A DNA stretch of 64,000 nucleotides from Triops longicaudatus (taxonomy: Eukaryota; Arthropoda; Branchiopoda; Notostraca; Triopsidae). Below the pieces are notes generated by a model that had not been told where the DNA came from, did not search any database, and worked only from the letters and a program-made list of their open reading frames with translations. Every line of letters begins with the position of its first letter. Position 1 is the first letter of the stretch. The DNA lies in assembly GCA_022885665.1 (NCBI GenBank), contig JAGQDJ010000202.1, positions 558,001-622,000 on the forward strand, given 5' to 3'. Position numbers and translations under genes: made by a program. Positions 33,098 to 44,377 of the stretch are shown here, piece by piece.

Positions 33098-33880
33098 GGT
33101 CGCTCACTAAAGAAAATTTTTCAATTAATCGATTGAACATAGAAGTTCACCTACATTATTTTCATATGATAAACTATATAAATCTATGCACATACAACTT
33201 GTACAGTAATTTCGAACCTTTGAAGCTAGCCTGTTGCAAGTTACTAATGAAAAATAATCGCCCAACTTTAGTTCTGAAATAAAAGCGACGGTTTGAGAGA
33301 AAAGATACACAACTTCTAATGTAAAAAAATCACCTAGATGAAAAAACGAAAGTACACAACCAATTCAAATTAGTTCCCATACTTCAATATTAAAATAAAG
33401 TTTAGGGCAAATGTCAACAGTTTGTCCGAACGTATCAACAATACAACAAAATGCCTTTTCCATGTCAATAATCCTCAAGATATACCTAAAATAAGGAAGA
33501 ATGAACAAAGAATCTCCAGTCCTTACCACACAAAACATCAAACAGGATTTGCCGTCTAATTAATTCTTCCGCGAAATGCAAAATTTCTCCTTTCCGACAA
33601 AGTTCCCAGCCCTAAAATCCTATAACAGGAACCTAACACTTAAACCTCGAACCGCCTTTGAAGCTTATTTCACGTTTGTTCCGTGACGTCGCGCGGTTTC
33701 CCCACTTACTCGTTTTAGAACTTTTCCCTCCGTTCAGGGTTCTGCGAAAGTCAGCCCCCCTTCAGAGAGTGACGTGACGTTGGGTGCGCAACTGATATCA
33801 CACATACACTGACAGCCTTTGCTGTTTTTCGGGGGCCTAGGAGGATAACTTACTATTTTTTGCTGTCTGTGAACTTGTAA
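33098..33880. promoter_or_regulatory. Shared divergent promoter region, dynactin / slmb
   Basis: Only 783 bp separate the two divergent start codons. The GC-richer part (33640-33840) contains CRE/ATF-like motifs: TGACGTC at 33684-33690 and overlapping TGACGTGACGT at 33770-33780. No TATA box was found at a convincing distance from either gene, as is common for housekeeping promoters. Assigning individual motifs to either gene would be guesswork. Confidence 0.45.
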
Positions 33881-36800
33881 ATGGAAACGGACAAGATTTT
33901 AGATGAGAGAATACCGAGTCCGCAGGTAAGAAAGTGTTTTAATATTTCCAAAGTTTGTAGCTGAATCATTGCCTAATTTACACGGGAGTTTTGTGGGCCC
34001 CTGTTGTTAGGCAGCCATCTTCCATCCTGTAAGCTCCCATTTCGCCAGGTCACGTTAACCTAAATTTAAAGACTACAGAGTTTCTTAAGTAGCTTTACAT
34101 TGCGTTGCGGATACGTACCTTCTTCGAGAAGCCGATTTGTTATCCATATGTTCTTTCTTTTTTGTTTAGGCATGTGGAACTACTACGAGCCTTGCAGACG
34201 GTTCCTTATCATCCCTATCATTGGCTCTTCCTAAAACATTAAGAGTCAACAGGGAACCAACATCGTCTAGGTATTTAGAAGAAAAGGAAACATGCTTACG
34301 CTGTTTTGATGGCTGGCCCGAGCAAGACCAAGTAGATTTTGTAGAACAACTCCTTTCCCGGATGTGCCACTACCAACACGGCAACATCAACACATATCTC
34401 CAGCCTATGTTACAGCGAGACTTCATCTCCTTACTCCCAAGTAAACATTTTTTGTGTTCAGAAAATATAGCACTACTCAGAACTTCACCGAATGTTGTAG
34501 TAATTCTGTCTAAAATGTAAGAGGTTGGGGCGTGGGACAGGTGACTGTCAAAGCTTCTATCATAAAACTTTTATTAGCACTTTAGAATCACTCAGCACAT
34601 ATTAAGTGAAAGTATGATATAGTGATTGGAATTTCTTTGTGCGCTGGATCTCCTTAAAATATACTACGTTTGTGTATTTAAAAAAAAACTGGGCGAAATT
34701 GTATACTTTTTTGTATTTTTACTTAAAAAAGAGATAATTGTGTATTAACTAATGAGTTTTATGTATGTCGTTATTCTCTTGCAGAAAAAGGCTTAGATCA
34801 TGTGGCTGAAAATATTTTGTCTTTCTTGGACGACGCCTCATTGCGAGCTGCCGAATTGGTGTGCAAGGAATGGCACCGGGTCATTGCAGAAGGCATGTTA
34901 TGGAAGAAATTGATCGAGCGAAAAGTGCGAACGGATGCTTTATGGAGAGGCCTTAGTGAACGCAGAGGCTGGTCTCAGTATTTATTCAAACCTCGTCCTG
35001 GCGAACCCATGCCTGACCACACTTTTTACCGCAAACTGTATCCTAAAATTATCAAAGACATTGAAGTAAGTTCAAGGGTAGAGCTTGATAACTTTTCCAG
35101 AAAAGCCGCGTTTTCAAGGATTTTACTTATATTTATACACCTTAGTTTGGAGTTCATTATTCTGATTCATTAAACACGGTTTTAACTTTCCAGTGTTCGT
35201 TAATTTATTGTGTTTTTATTTTCACTCCTACTTTGTGTTGCTAGGTATTTGCATGTATCCTTAAAGTAGTGTTAGTTTAGTGTTATATTGCTTCGCAACT
35301 CATTGGTTTTTATTGGCTCTGTTTACGTTTTACGAGTTCCACGGTGTTGCTGGCTACCCTTAAAGAGTCTTAACGTTTGTATTTCAATTGGGTTCACTGA
35401 AGTGCTTTTTATTAACTTGTCGTGTTTTGCATATTTCAGAGCATTGAAAACAATTGGCGTTGTGGGCGTCACTCGTTACAGCGTATTAACTGTCGTTCAG
35501 AAAATTCGAAAGGCGTCTATTGCTTGCAATACGATGATCAACGAATTGTGTCGGGTTTACGGGACAACACGATCAAAGTGTGGGATCGTCACAATCTTCA
35601 GTGCACCAAAGTCCTTACGGGCCACACGGGTTCAGTGCTTTGTTTGCAGTACGATGACCGAGTCATAATCTCCGGTTCGTCGGATTCCACCGTCCGCGTT
35701 TGGGACTTGGTCACCGGCGAATTGGTCAACACGCTTATTCACCATTGCGAGGCTGTTCTGCATCTCAGGTTTGCCCATGGGCTCATGGTCACATGTTCCA
35801 AGGTAAAGTTAACATAATTTTCCTTCTCCGTGTCTCTTTCCCCTCATTTCCTGTCAAAGCTTACGGACGTTTCTCTTCGTCTTACCTTTAGGTTTTGAAA
35901 AATGAGTTTCCGTTATGCCTGGTTTCACATTTGTCCTTGTACAACAAGAAATTATATAAATCATTAGGATGTTTCGAAAGCGAACGTTTAGGGATTATGA
36001 TTTTTGTGGGCACGGTTTATTATACGAAGCATTTTCCATAATTGAGGTTTCTGCACTGAATGATCAATGCCCCTCTAATTTACGCCATGGCCTACTTTCC
36101 CGGCTTGCCTACTGTACTATGCATTGAGTTTCGGTTTTATGGATATTTGAGCCAGTAGATTTCATACGAGTTGTTTGTTTACTTTTACTGTTATTTTTGT
36201 TAATATTATTCCGTGACAGGGTAATGTCAAAAAACAAACTCTAGTTTTATCGTTGAAACCAAATGTAGGAAATCTCGAACTTTCTTGAAATTATAAGTCG
36301 CTAGTCTGTAACCGATACTTTCATATTACAATCTCGTTCTCGACATATAGGTTCAACTTGCATAACTGTGTAGCTTCAGGGCAGATTTTGCGCATCAGTT
36401 TTATTTACAAAAAGCATATGGAACCATGCTTATTTGAAGGTCACGAGATACAAATAATTGAGCACAACTAACATCAGTCCCTAGACAATAGGACGTCATA
36501 TTACGCAATAATGCAGTCATAAACCTTATCATATCTAAGACCGTTACGCAGTGAGGATACAGAAACAGCTTATTCAAGTTAGCCTTGTGTGCACATTGAA
36601 GGTCTTGCATGTGGAAAATGCGTCGTAGTCGTAAAAGGTAAAATATAAAAAAAAACATTCTTCGTCCGTTAGACCTTATTAGCTCTAATTTGAGAATGAC
36701 ATCTAGTACTGTACTACTAAAACGACACCAATTAATAAAATTATGAAACAGAAAATTGATTGATAGATAGAAAGACTGGTAGAAGATAGATAGGTTGCTT

Positions 36801-38458
36801 AGTTTAGCTATTTTCAGCTTGTAATCCATTATTATAACAGTCGTATAATGTAACGCCGATTTTTTTTCATTCCCTGTATTGAAATTCTAAATTCTTTATA
36901 TTTTTGTTTCTAAACTTTTGTAATGTTTAAAGGTTATGAACGTAAAATAAGCTTTAAAAATAAGCAAAAAATAGTAACAATAATTTAAAACGATTTTGAC
37001 AAGTTTTAGCAAATTTCTTAGTTACAAGGGTCAGTCAGACTCGTTCAGTCGTGGCATCTAACTATACCACCAGCTTCGGAATCCTGATCTCGTGCGCGTC
37101 TCTAACGTTCAGGGTATTGCGTCATTTTCTAACGGTTTGTCCTGACTGGTTTTATGACTTGATTGCCTTGGGCTTGCCCGCACAGTTAGGTATTTATGGA
37201 AGGTTCTCCACTTTAGCACCTTAAATGACTGGCACTAATTAACAACCCATGTCATCTGTCCTATAATTTGACACCTATGGCGAATTAAATTTAACGTACG
37301 TGACAGCTTATTAATTATCTTGAAATGTTCACAAGGAGTACATGTGTTTTAGAGCTTTGGTATGGGTTGCGAATACTCAGAGGATCATTACGTTAGTATA
37401 ATAAATTTATCGTTAATATATGATCTATTATTTTTAAATAGTTTTCGTGCGTCTTTTAAATTGTGCGTGCGTCTTTGTTGACTTGCGCATTGTTTATAAG
37501 CCTAAGAAAATTTAACCTCTGGTTTATATTAATTTTTACGTTTTTTCTTGTTGTCAGTCTCGAGAGTGAGAAAACGAATAATTAAAATCTTAAGGTTGAT
37601 AACAAGAACAATGTTTACAGTTTGAGTCTTTTGGAAAAGTTAAGCTTAATCCGTGGTGTCTTCTTTTTGCGCTTTAGGATCGCTCAATTGCGGTATGGGA
37701 TATGGTTTCGCCGACGGAAATCAACCTGCGGCGCGTATTAGTCGGCCACCGCGCTGCGGTCAATGTGGTGGATTTCGACGAAAAGTATATTGTCTCCGCT
37801 TCCGGTGATCGTACTATTAAAGTCTGGTCGACCTCCACTTGCGAGTTTGTGCGTACGTTGAACGGCCACAAACGCGGTATTGCATGTCTGCAGTACAGAG
37901 ATCGGCTCGTGGTATCGGGCTCATCGGACAACTCGATCCGGTTATGGGACATCGAGTGCGGCGCCTGCATCCGCGTTCTCGAAGGACACGAGGAGCTTGT
38001 GCGATGCATTCGCTTCGACAACAAACGCATCGTCTCTGGGGCCTATGACGGTAAAATCAAAGTCTGGGACTTGGCCGCTGCCTTAGACCCACGGGCACCT
38101 GCCGGCACACTTTGCCTCAGAACCTTAGTGGTAAGACTTTTTGCTTTTATGTTTAGTATTTTTTTAACTAATGAATTACATTTAACTTGTTTGGGGTTTT
38201 GTTTTTTCACGTTAGTTTAATAAGGTTTGTCCTTACATAATATTCCAAATTTCAGCTCATGACATCTTATTTATGCGCTTTTATTTTCCCATCTAGGAAC
38301 ATACTGGTCGCGTCTTTCGGTTACAGTTTGATGAATTTCAGATAGTTAGTAGTTCTCACGACGACACAATTTTGATATGGGATTTTTTAAACTGTGGACC
38401 GGCTCCTGAAGGCTCCAAGCTTTCTCCTCAGCGCACCTACACCTACGTCTCCAAGTAA
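33881..38458 (+). CDS. slmb: Supernumerary limbs / beta-TrCP, SCF ubiquitin-ligase F-box protein
   Basis: Six coding exons: 33881-33925, 34170-34440, 34785-35065, 35440-35802, 37678-38130 and 38297-38458, totalling 1575 nt (524 aa). It is the substrate receptor of an SCF E3 ligase and recognises phosphodegrons such as those in beta-catenin, IkappaB, Ci/Gli and Period. The N-terminal dimerisation segment includes QVDFVEQLLSRMCHYQHGNI. The F-box lies at about 106-150 (LDHVAENILSFLDD, LVCKEWHRVI), followed by the linker LWKKLIERKVRTDALWRGL. Seven WD40 repeats span about 215-505, with hallmark blocks such as VYCLQYDDQRIVSGLRDNTI and KRIVSGAYDGKIKVWD. Conservation is very high. Intron 4 (35803-37677, 1.9 kb) is unusually long for this window and shows no embedded gene I trust. 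Confidence 0.97.
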
Positions 38459-40042
38459 ACGGCAAAAATGCTCAATTGAAATACTACATCCATACGAAAT
38501 ATATTATATTTTTTAATTCAATTTTATTAAAACAAAGCATTTCGGAAAATTAAATAAATTAAATTTCCGAAATTAACTTGAACTTTCGAGATATTAACGC
38601 ATTTAGCGACTTTCACTTAAGCACATATTTATTTCTTTTATTTAGCAACGTGAGTCATGCACGAAGCATACATTATCCGAAATTTTTTTTAGCTGTAAAC
38701 GCTTTAAATGATAATAGCGTTTTTATTTGTATTTTTACTAATGGTTTTCTGATCTCAAAGTTAACGTTTAAAATGCGAGAAATCTTTCAAATCGACTTTA
38801 TTGTTTTGTTTATTGCAGTACCTGTTTCATACTGAATCCTTTGATGATTACAGTAATGAAAGATGTATTTATACTAATCTTTGTACTAATTAGTTCGCAC
38901 TAATGTGTTATTCCTTTTTTGCAGTAGTGATTGATCCTTACGTATTCAGTAGCTGAGCATTTGCATTCCATTTTTAACATGAAAAGCAAAGCGTGGAGAA
39001 AGTAGGACATAAAAAAGACAATAGAGCTTGGGAGCTAAGGAAGAAACACTCTCCGAGGTTGTGACCGGACCAAGTAAACAAAATGGTGTGAAAATTGTCA
39101 GTGCGTGAATGTTTTAAAAAAATAAAAAAGAGCGTCGTGTTTTCGCGAGTTACTATTAAAAATACTTTCTTCAGGGTGTGAGCTTTTCCTTCACCCCTTT
39201 CCCTCCTCCCATAGTAAACGTGAAAATTTGTTTCGGTGTTAAAACGATCTGGAAAAAAGTGTTTCTTTTATTTAGGATGTAAAATTTTGCAAAAAGCATT
39301 CTCCAGATTTTTTCTGTGATTATGCGGTGAAATTGAAGACAAAAAAAAGAAAGATAACCAGAAACAAATAGTATTGGCAGTTTTGTAACGTCTTCATTGT
39401 TTTCCATTAAATTTCCGCTCAGTGTACGCGCTCAGCTTTACTGCCTGAGGCTTGTCAAAGAACTAAGTTTCGAAATTTACTTCCCACCTTCATTGGTATA
39501 TTGACCACCCCTGGCCCCCTTGAAATAATGTGTGTATATTAATAGCCCATCACCCACTCTCTCTCTTTTGCATTGCGGTATTGGAGGGGCGTTCTCATTA
39601 CATGGAATAATTGTACAATTTTGTTTTATATCTCATTTTACTTTACGGCACATTGAAGTTTTAATTCTCTTGAAATCGTGTGTTCATTGGGAAGGTTACC
39701 TTCTAAAAAGCTGAATGAGGACACGGAGGACGTGCAATTCTCGGATTTCCGGACTAAAGAGGATGTTCGGTGTATCCCATGAATTTAAGTAAACGGTATT
39801 CGCGCCCTAAATTCCTTTCGGACTGAAAGGATATCCGAGCTAATGTGTATTGCGACTCGAGCAGTCCTGTGGTATAAAGATTGAAGGGACTAGACGTATA
39901 ATGTAGCGGGTAGTAATATGCAAATGTCGAACATCGCGAATTTTCGAAAAGCGCTCCAATGGCTGCTAGCGCCAAGCATTGGAAGCGATCATAATAGAAG
40001 CCAGTTGCGTAGACACGTGTTTTTCTCGTATTCACTTGAAAA
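38459..40042. other. Intergenic between slmb and MMS19
   Basis: AATAAA at 38553-38558 is the likely slmb polyadenylation signal, 95 bp after its stop. The open frame at 38578-38835 is AT-rich and has no family features. The remainder shows no gene; the MMS19 promoter lies at the right end without a clear TATA box. Confidence 0.5.
38553..38558 (+). terminator. Polyadenylation signal of slmb
   Basis: AATAAA 95 bp downstream of the stop at 38456-38458, in an AT-rich 3' region. Confidence 0.45.
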
Positions 40043-43000
40043 ATGGCAACAAATGTGGGGATATTGAATTGGGTTGAAACAGTCGACAAAGGAGATGAGG
40101 GAGAAATTACTGCTCAGTGTTCTCAACTTTCGGAAGGTAATTGTGTCTTTTTGGAAACTTTCAACGTAGTATTTTCAGGAATAAATAATACCACCAAATA
40201 AAGAGTTTTCGTTTTTTAGCTACAGAGAGAAATTTAAAAGATTGCTCTACAGCACCAGTTGGAACAAAATCTAGCATTCTTATATAAATGGTTATTTACT
40301 TGTTATATAATAGGGGTTAAGAATGGAAAAATTAGTTTGTTGGAAGCAGTTGTAGCGGCAGAGCGACTTTTAACAGCACCAGATACAGGCACGAGATCTG
40401 CTATAGTCGCCGCTTTTGCGAAAGTTGTCCATGGCGCCGGAGAAGCACTAACAGTGAAGGAGATTTCGGTGTTCGTGGAATTCTTCACTGCAAAACTCAT
40501 GGACCACTTTTCTGTTATTCCGGGAGCTTTGGAAGGAATTTTTGCGCTGGTATACCGAACATATTTACTGTGGTTTGATGACTAAAAGAATCTATTTTAG
40601 AGCAAGTTAAAAACACTCCCGCAAGGAATAGCACCCCAAATTCTCACGACAATGTTTCGCGAAGTGAATTGCCAGTCTTTATTGCAACCAGAACGCCGTT
40701 GTTTCTATTTAATCATCCGTCACTTATTTGAACTTAAAACGAAAGGTACAAGTGTGCTTTTATGCTTTTTCGAAATAATATTTGATTGACTTTTTTTTTC
40801 AGAATTGCAAGCGATGGGCTCGGATTTAGTGCTAGGCTTAGTTCAAGCTATGGATAGCGAGCGAGATCCTCGCAATCTACTGCTCCTTTTCAGGTTTCTT
40901 CCATCCTTCTTGAAAGTAGTCGATCCAGGCCCTTTGGACGAAGAAATATTTGAAGTTGTATCGGCATACTTCCCTATCGAGTTTAATCCAGTAATCCTCA
41001 AGTTCTGTTTTACCAGCAGCTACGTAAGTTTATAATATTTAAATGTAAAAATTTGCAGCCTCCGAATGATCCACAAGGTGTAAGCCGAGAGGCGTTGTCC
41101 GAAAATTTGCGATTGTCTCTTGCTGCGAGTCCTCGCCTAGCTCAGCATGTAGTACCGTTTATGCTAGAAAAATTGGAAGCAACACAAGTATCGGCTCGCA
41201 CGGAAGCCTTTTTAGTACTAGTAAGCATCGCCTTAGTTTTAAGCAATTGGCGACGAAATGTTCTGATTAATTTTTTTAAGTTCGCAAATAAACTTTTTAA
41301 ATTATGTCTTCAATAAGCTATTAAAGTTGTATTTAAAAGGTTGTATTAAAATCTTTGTAGGAATGCTGTTGTGCCACGTATTCTGCCGATCAATTGAACC
41401 TATACCTGGATGCGTTTTGGACTGCCATACGCAAAGAGCTTTTCTTGGCTGTTGGCATGGGCCCTGATCGGGATAAAGTGGAAAAAGCCGCCCTCGATTT
41501 TTTAGCTGCCTTAATGAGGCTGGTTGCAGCACAAAGTCCGCCCGAGCTACCCGCAAAACGTATACTTAGTCGTATAATCGAAGGTAAAAATCTGGAAATA
41601 TTGGCGTTAGTGCACGTATTTGCGCCTTGCCTTACGCTACTTTACGTTTTGTCCTTTTTCATGTGAATTCTTTATCACTATTGTTGAATAAGATGTTTTA
41701 TATTTGAAGATTGCAAAACACATCTGCAGCAGCCAGATCATAGGTTAGTTTTTCCTAGCGCACAAATTTTAGCTGCCTTGACAGCGTCATCGGTAGTAGC
41801 CACAACAGTTCTAGATCAAGTAATTTCATTAAAGATGAATGAAAGGGTATTTATGAAATAACTTGCACTTATTTTAGATAATTAGTTTACTTGCGGAATT
41901 ATGTATGACCCATACTTTATCTACACAACAATCGACGTTCCTTGAAGTTTTGCAGCGATTACTCCGAGCTTGTCAGCAAGCTGGAAATGAATCCGTTATT
42001 CAGAATTTTTCACCGAAACTACTTGATTTCTTAAGCCATTTTCTCATCGAAGAAGATCAGTCGTTAAAAACACAATTGTGGCTGAATTATGCGGTTTTGG
42101 TAACCGTTTTAGCCGAATCAGATTTGCAAAACTTTGCCCACAATTTGCGACACGTCATTGTTGAAGAAACTAGAGAAGTCGTAAAGTAATTCCTATAAAC
42201 CACTTTTTATGATATTCAGTATTGCAACTATTCTTGTATGTGTTTCGCAGAGGAGCACTGACATTAGTGTTGCGAAATCTCGATACGTTCCACCACAGTT
42301 GGGTTGTTACCCAAATTGCCAGCTCGTTGGTTAAAGAAGGAAAAATGTCCGCCTTATGGGCGCTTTCCTCTTTAACAGCAAGCGAACTGCTTTTGGAGAC
42401 CGTGTGGGATGCATTGGTGGGTCAGCTGACCCATGAAAACTCTCAAGAAGTGTTGACTAGTTTAGCTACTTTAAGCTTGAACTCCAGGCAGTACATTATG
42501 GAGCATTCCGAGATAGATCACGGCTCCGTTGTCGTGAAGAGCGTAGAGCGCTGTCTGCGGTTACACAATTGGGTCCTGACGAATTTTCCAGACGATTCAA
42601 CGATTGTTAAGAATGTTGCTTCTGCTGTGCGAAATTTTGTAGGAACCTGGACTCCTGAGTAAGTTTAATGTCTTTGTATTCGAAAAACGGCATAACCTTT
42701 GTTACACTTTTACGTTATTTTTCTAAATGTTGTAGATTAATGTACTTATTTTCTACATGTTTGTGGTATTTGTTTTTAATTAGCGTATTTTTCTGTATGT
42801 AATTTATTTGCAATTTTCTAGCATGTGTGAAAACTACGGGGGAAAATTTGCAGCTTACTACGTGCAAGGCGATAGCGATAGCATATTCCCGACCAGTACT
42901 GGACCACTACTTGACAAGCACCCTACCCTGGTAGATTTTTTTTCGCTTTTTTTGTTCATACAGTTTGTTTTAATTAAGGATTATAATAGGTTGTACTTCT

Positions 43001-44267
43001 AGAAGCAATCTTCGGTTGGTTTGTCGCTCCAAAGATAAAACTGGAACCTGTTGTAGAAAAATTAATTGGGCTTATTTTGATTTCCCCGGATAGCGAAATC
43101 CAGGCCAGTACAGGCCGCGTGATTGCTGCTCTTCTCAATAAAGCTTCTTCTGGTAACACGATTTGCATCTCTTGTTTTATATTATATTACTGTTCGATAT
43201 TGTAACAGAAGAAGAGCTTGCTCAAATTTTGGCGTTTATTGACGACAATTTGAGACCCAGAGAATTCCGTGCGCATGCATATGTGGCCTTATGGGTCGCT
43301 AAAGCATTAGCAATGAGAGGTTACGCCGATCTAAAAAGGAGGTTGGAAAAAGTAAGAGACTCCGTTTTCCTTGATATTAATAGGCAACTTAACGAATTTC
43401 TTTTAGCTGACCGAATATCTAAATATCTGGACGAGTGATATTTCTGCTGATTGGGCAATACTGTTCCAAGAACAGGAATCTAGTTTGTGTCCGTCCAGCC
43501 ATGCAGTAGTCAGGTAAGGTACAATTTATCTTGTTTTGCCTAAAATGATCCTTATTTACGGTTAGATTGTTATACCGGCAGCGACTGTTTAGCTTAGTTG
43601 TGCCATTGCTGATTAGCGCCTTTCAAAACGCGTCAGATGAGCAGAAGTCGTTTTATTTGGCAGCATTGGCCTCTCAATTGCCATACGTTTCTAAACCAGT
43701 GCTTCTTCCACATTTACCTAAAGTAAGTCATAAAAACCAACGATAATTTCACAGTAACATTGTTTTCTGTGTAGTTGGTACCAGTTTTGTTGGAATCATT
43801 AGCGCGATCGCAAGGAACTCCCGCATTGTTACTGTCAACTTTGTCGGCGTTAAGTGATTTGCTGAAAGAATCCCCGACAGTTCTGATCGACGCTGCAAGT
43901 TCATTAGTAACCCGACTGATCAACCTAACATTGAAGTCGAACTACTGGGTATATATTTCTGATTTTGCCGAAAGGGTGAAAAGTAACTTAAACTTTATTT
44001 GAACATGGAAATCTAGCGAGTGCGTCGGGATGCGTTAACTAGCCTAACCTTGATGACCAATCTGCCATCGATGGTATTACTGCCTTTAAGGAATGAAGTA
44101 AGTTGCCACAGTAAAGCACTGAAATATATTACTGAATGCTATGGTGTTTGTAGGTATTGAATTCCACAATACCTTGTGTGGATGACAAGAAACGTTTAGT
44201 AAGGCAGGAAGCTGTGAAAATGAGAAATCGATGGTTTTTAATTGGCCAGCCGGGCGGCTTACCGTGA
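40043..44267 (+). CDS. MMS19: MMS19, cytosolic iron-sulfur assembly targeting subunit
   Basis: A multi-exon HEAT-repeat protein that, in the CIA targeting complex with CIAO1 and CIAO2B, delivers Fe-S clusters to DNA-repair and replication enzymes such as XPD. The start is MATNVGILNW at 40043. Early exons are 40043-40136, 40314-40549, 40601-40745, 40803-40990 and 41059-41220, and others continue to the stop at 44265-44267. Recognisable N-terminal blocks are EGVKNGKISLLEAV, HFSVIPGALEGI and EVNCQSLLQPERRCFYLIIRH. YFPIEFNP joins PPNDPQGV across an intron; the donor at 40991 fits the family better than the in-frame later donor at 41024. The C-terminus has typical HEAT helices (LLYRQRLFSLVVPLL, LRRDALTSLT) and ends WFLIGQPGGLP. 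Later exon borders are less certain than the identity. Confidence 0.88.
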
Positions 44268-44320
44268 TTTTAACAGGAGTAATGCAGTAATTTTCTGGCA
44301 CCATATTTTAAGAGTGTATA

Positions 44321-44326
44321 AATAAA
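44321..44326 (+). terminator. Polyadenylation signal of MMS19
   Basis: AATAAA 54 bp after the stop codon and about 50 bp before the 3' end of the convergent HSPA12-like coding region. Confidence 0.5.
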
Positions 44327-44377
44327 TTGTAATTCCAAGGGATTAATACAATAGCAAAACAACCTTTAAACGTGGTA

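Noticed and set aside
40259..40313. In-frame extension at the start of MMS19 exon 2 (TTG-started frame)
   Set aside because: The acceptor at 40312-40313 joins exon 1 in frame and matches the family. The extension encodes a non-homologous hydrophobic stretch and is intronic.
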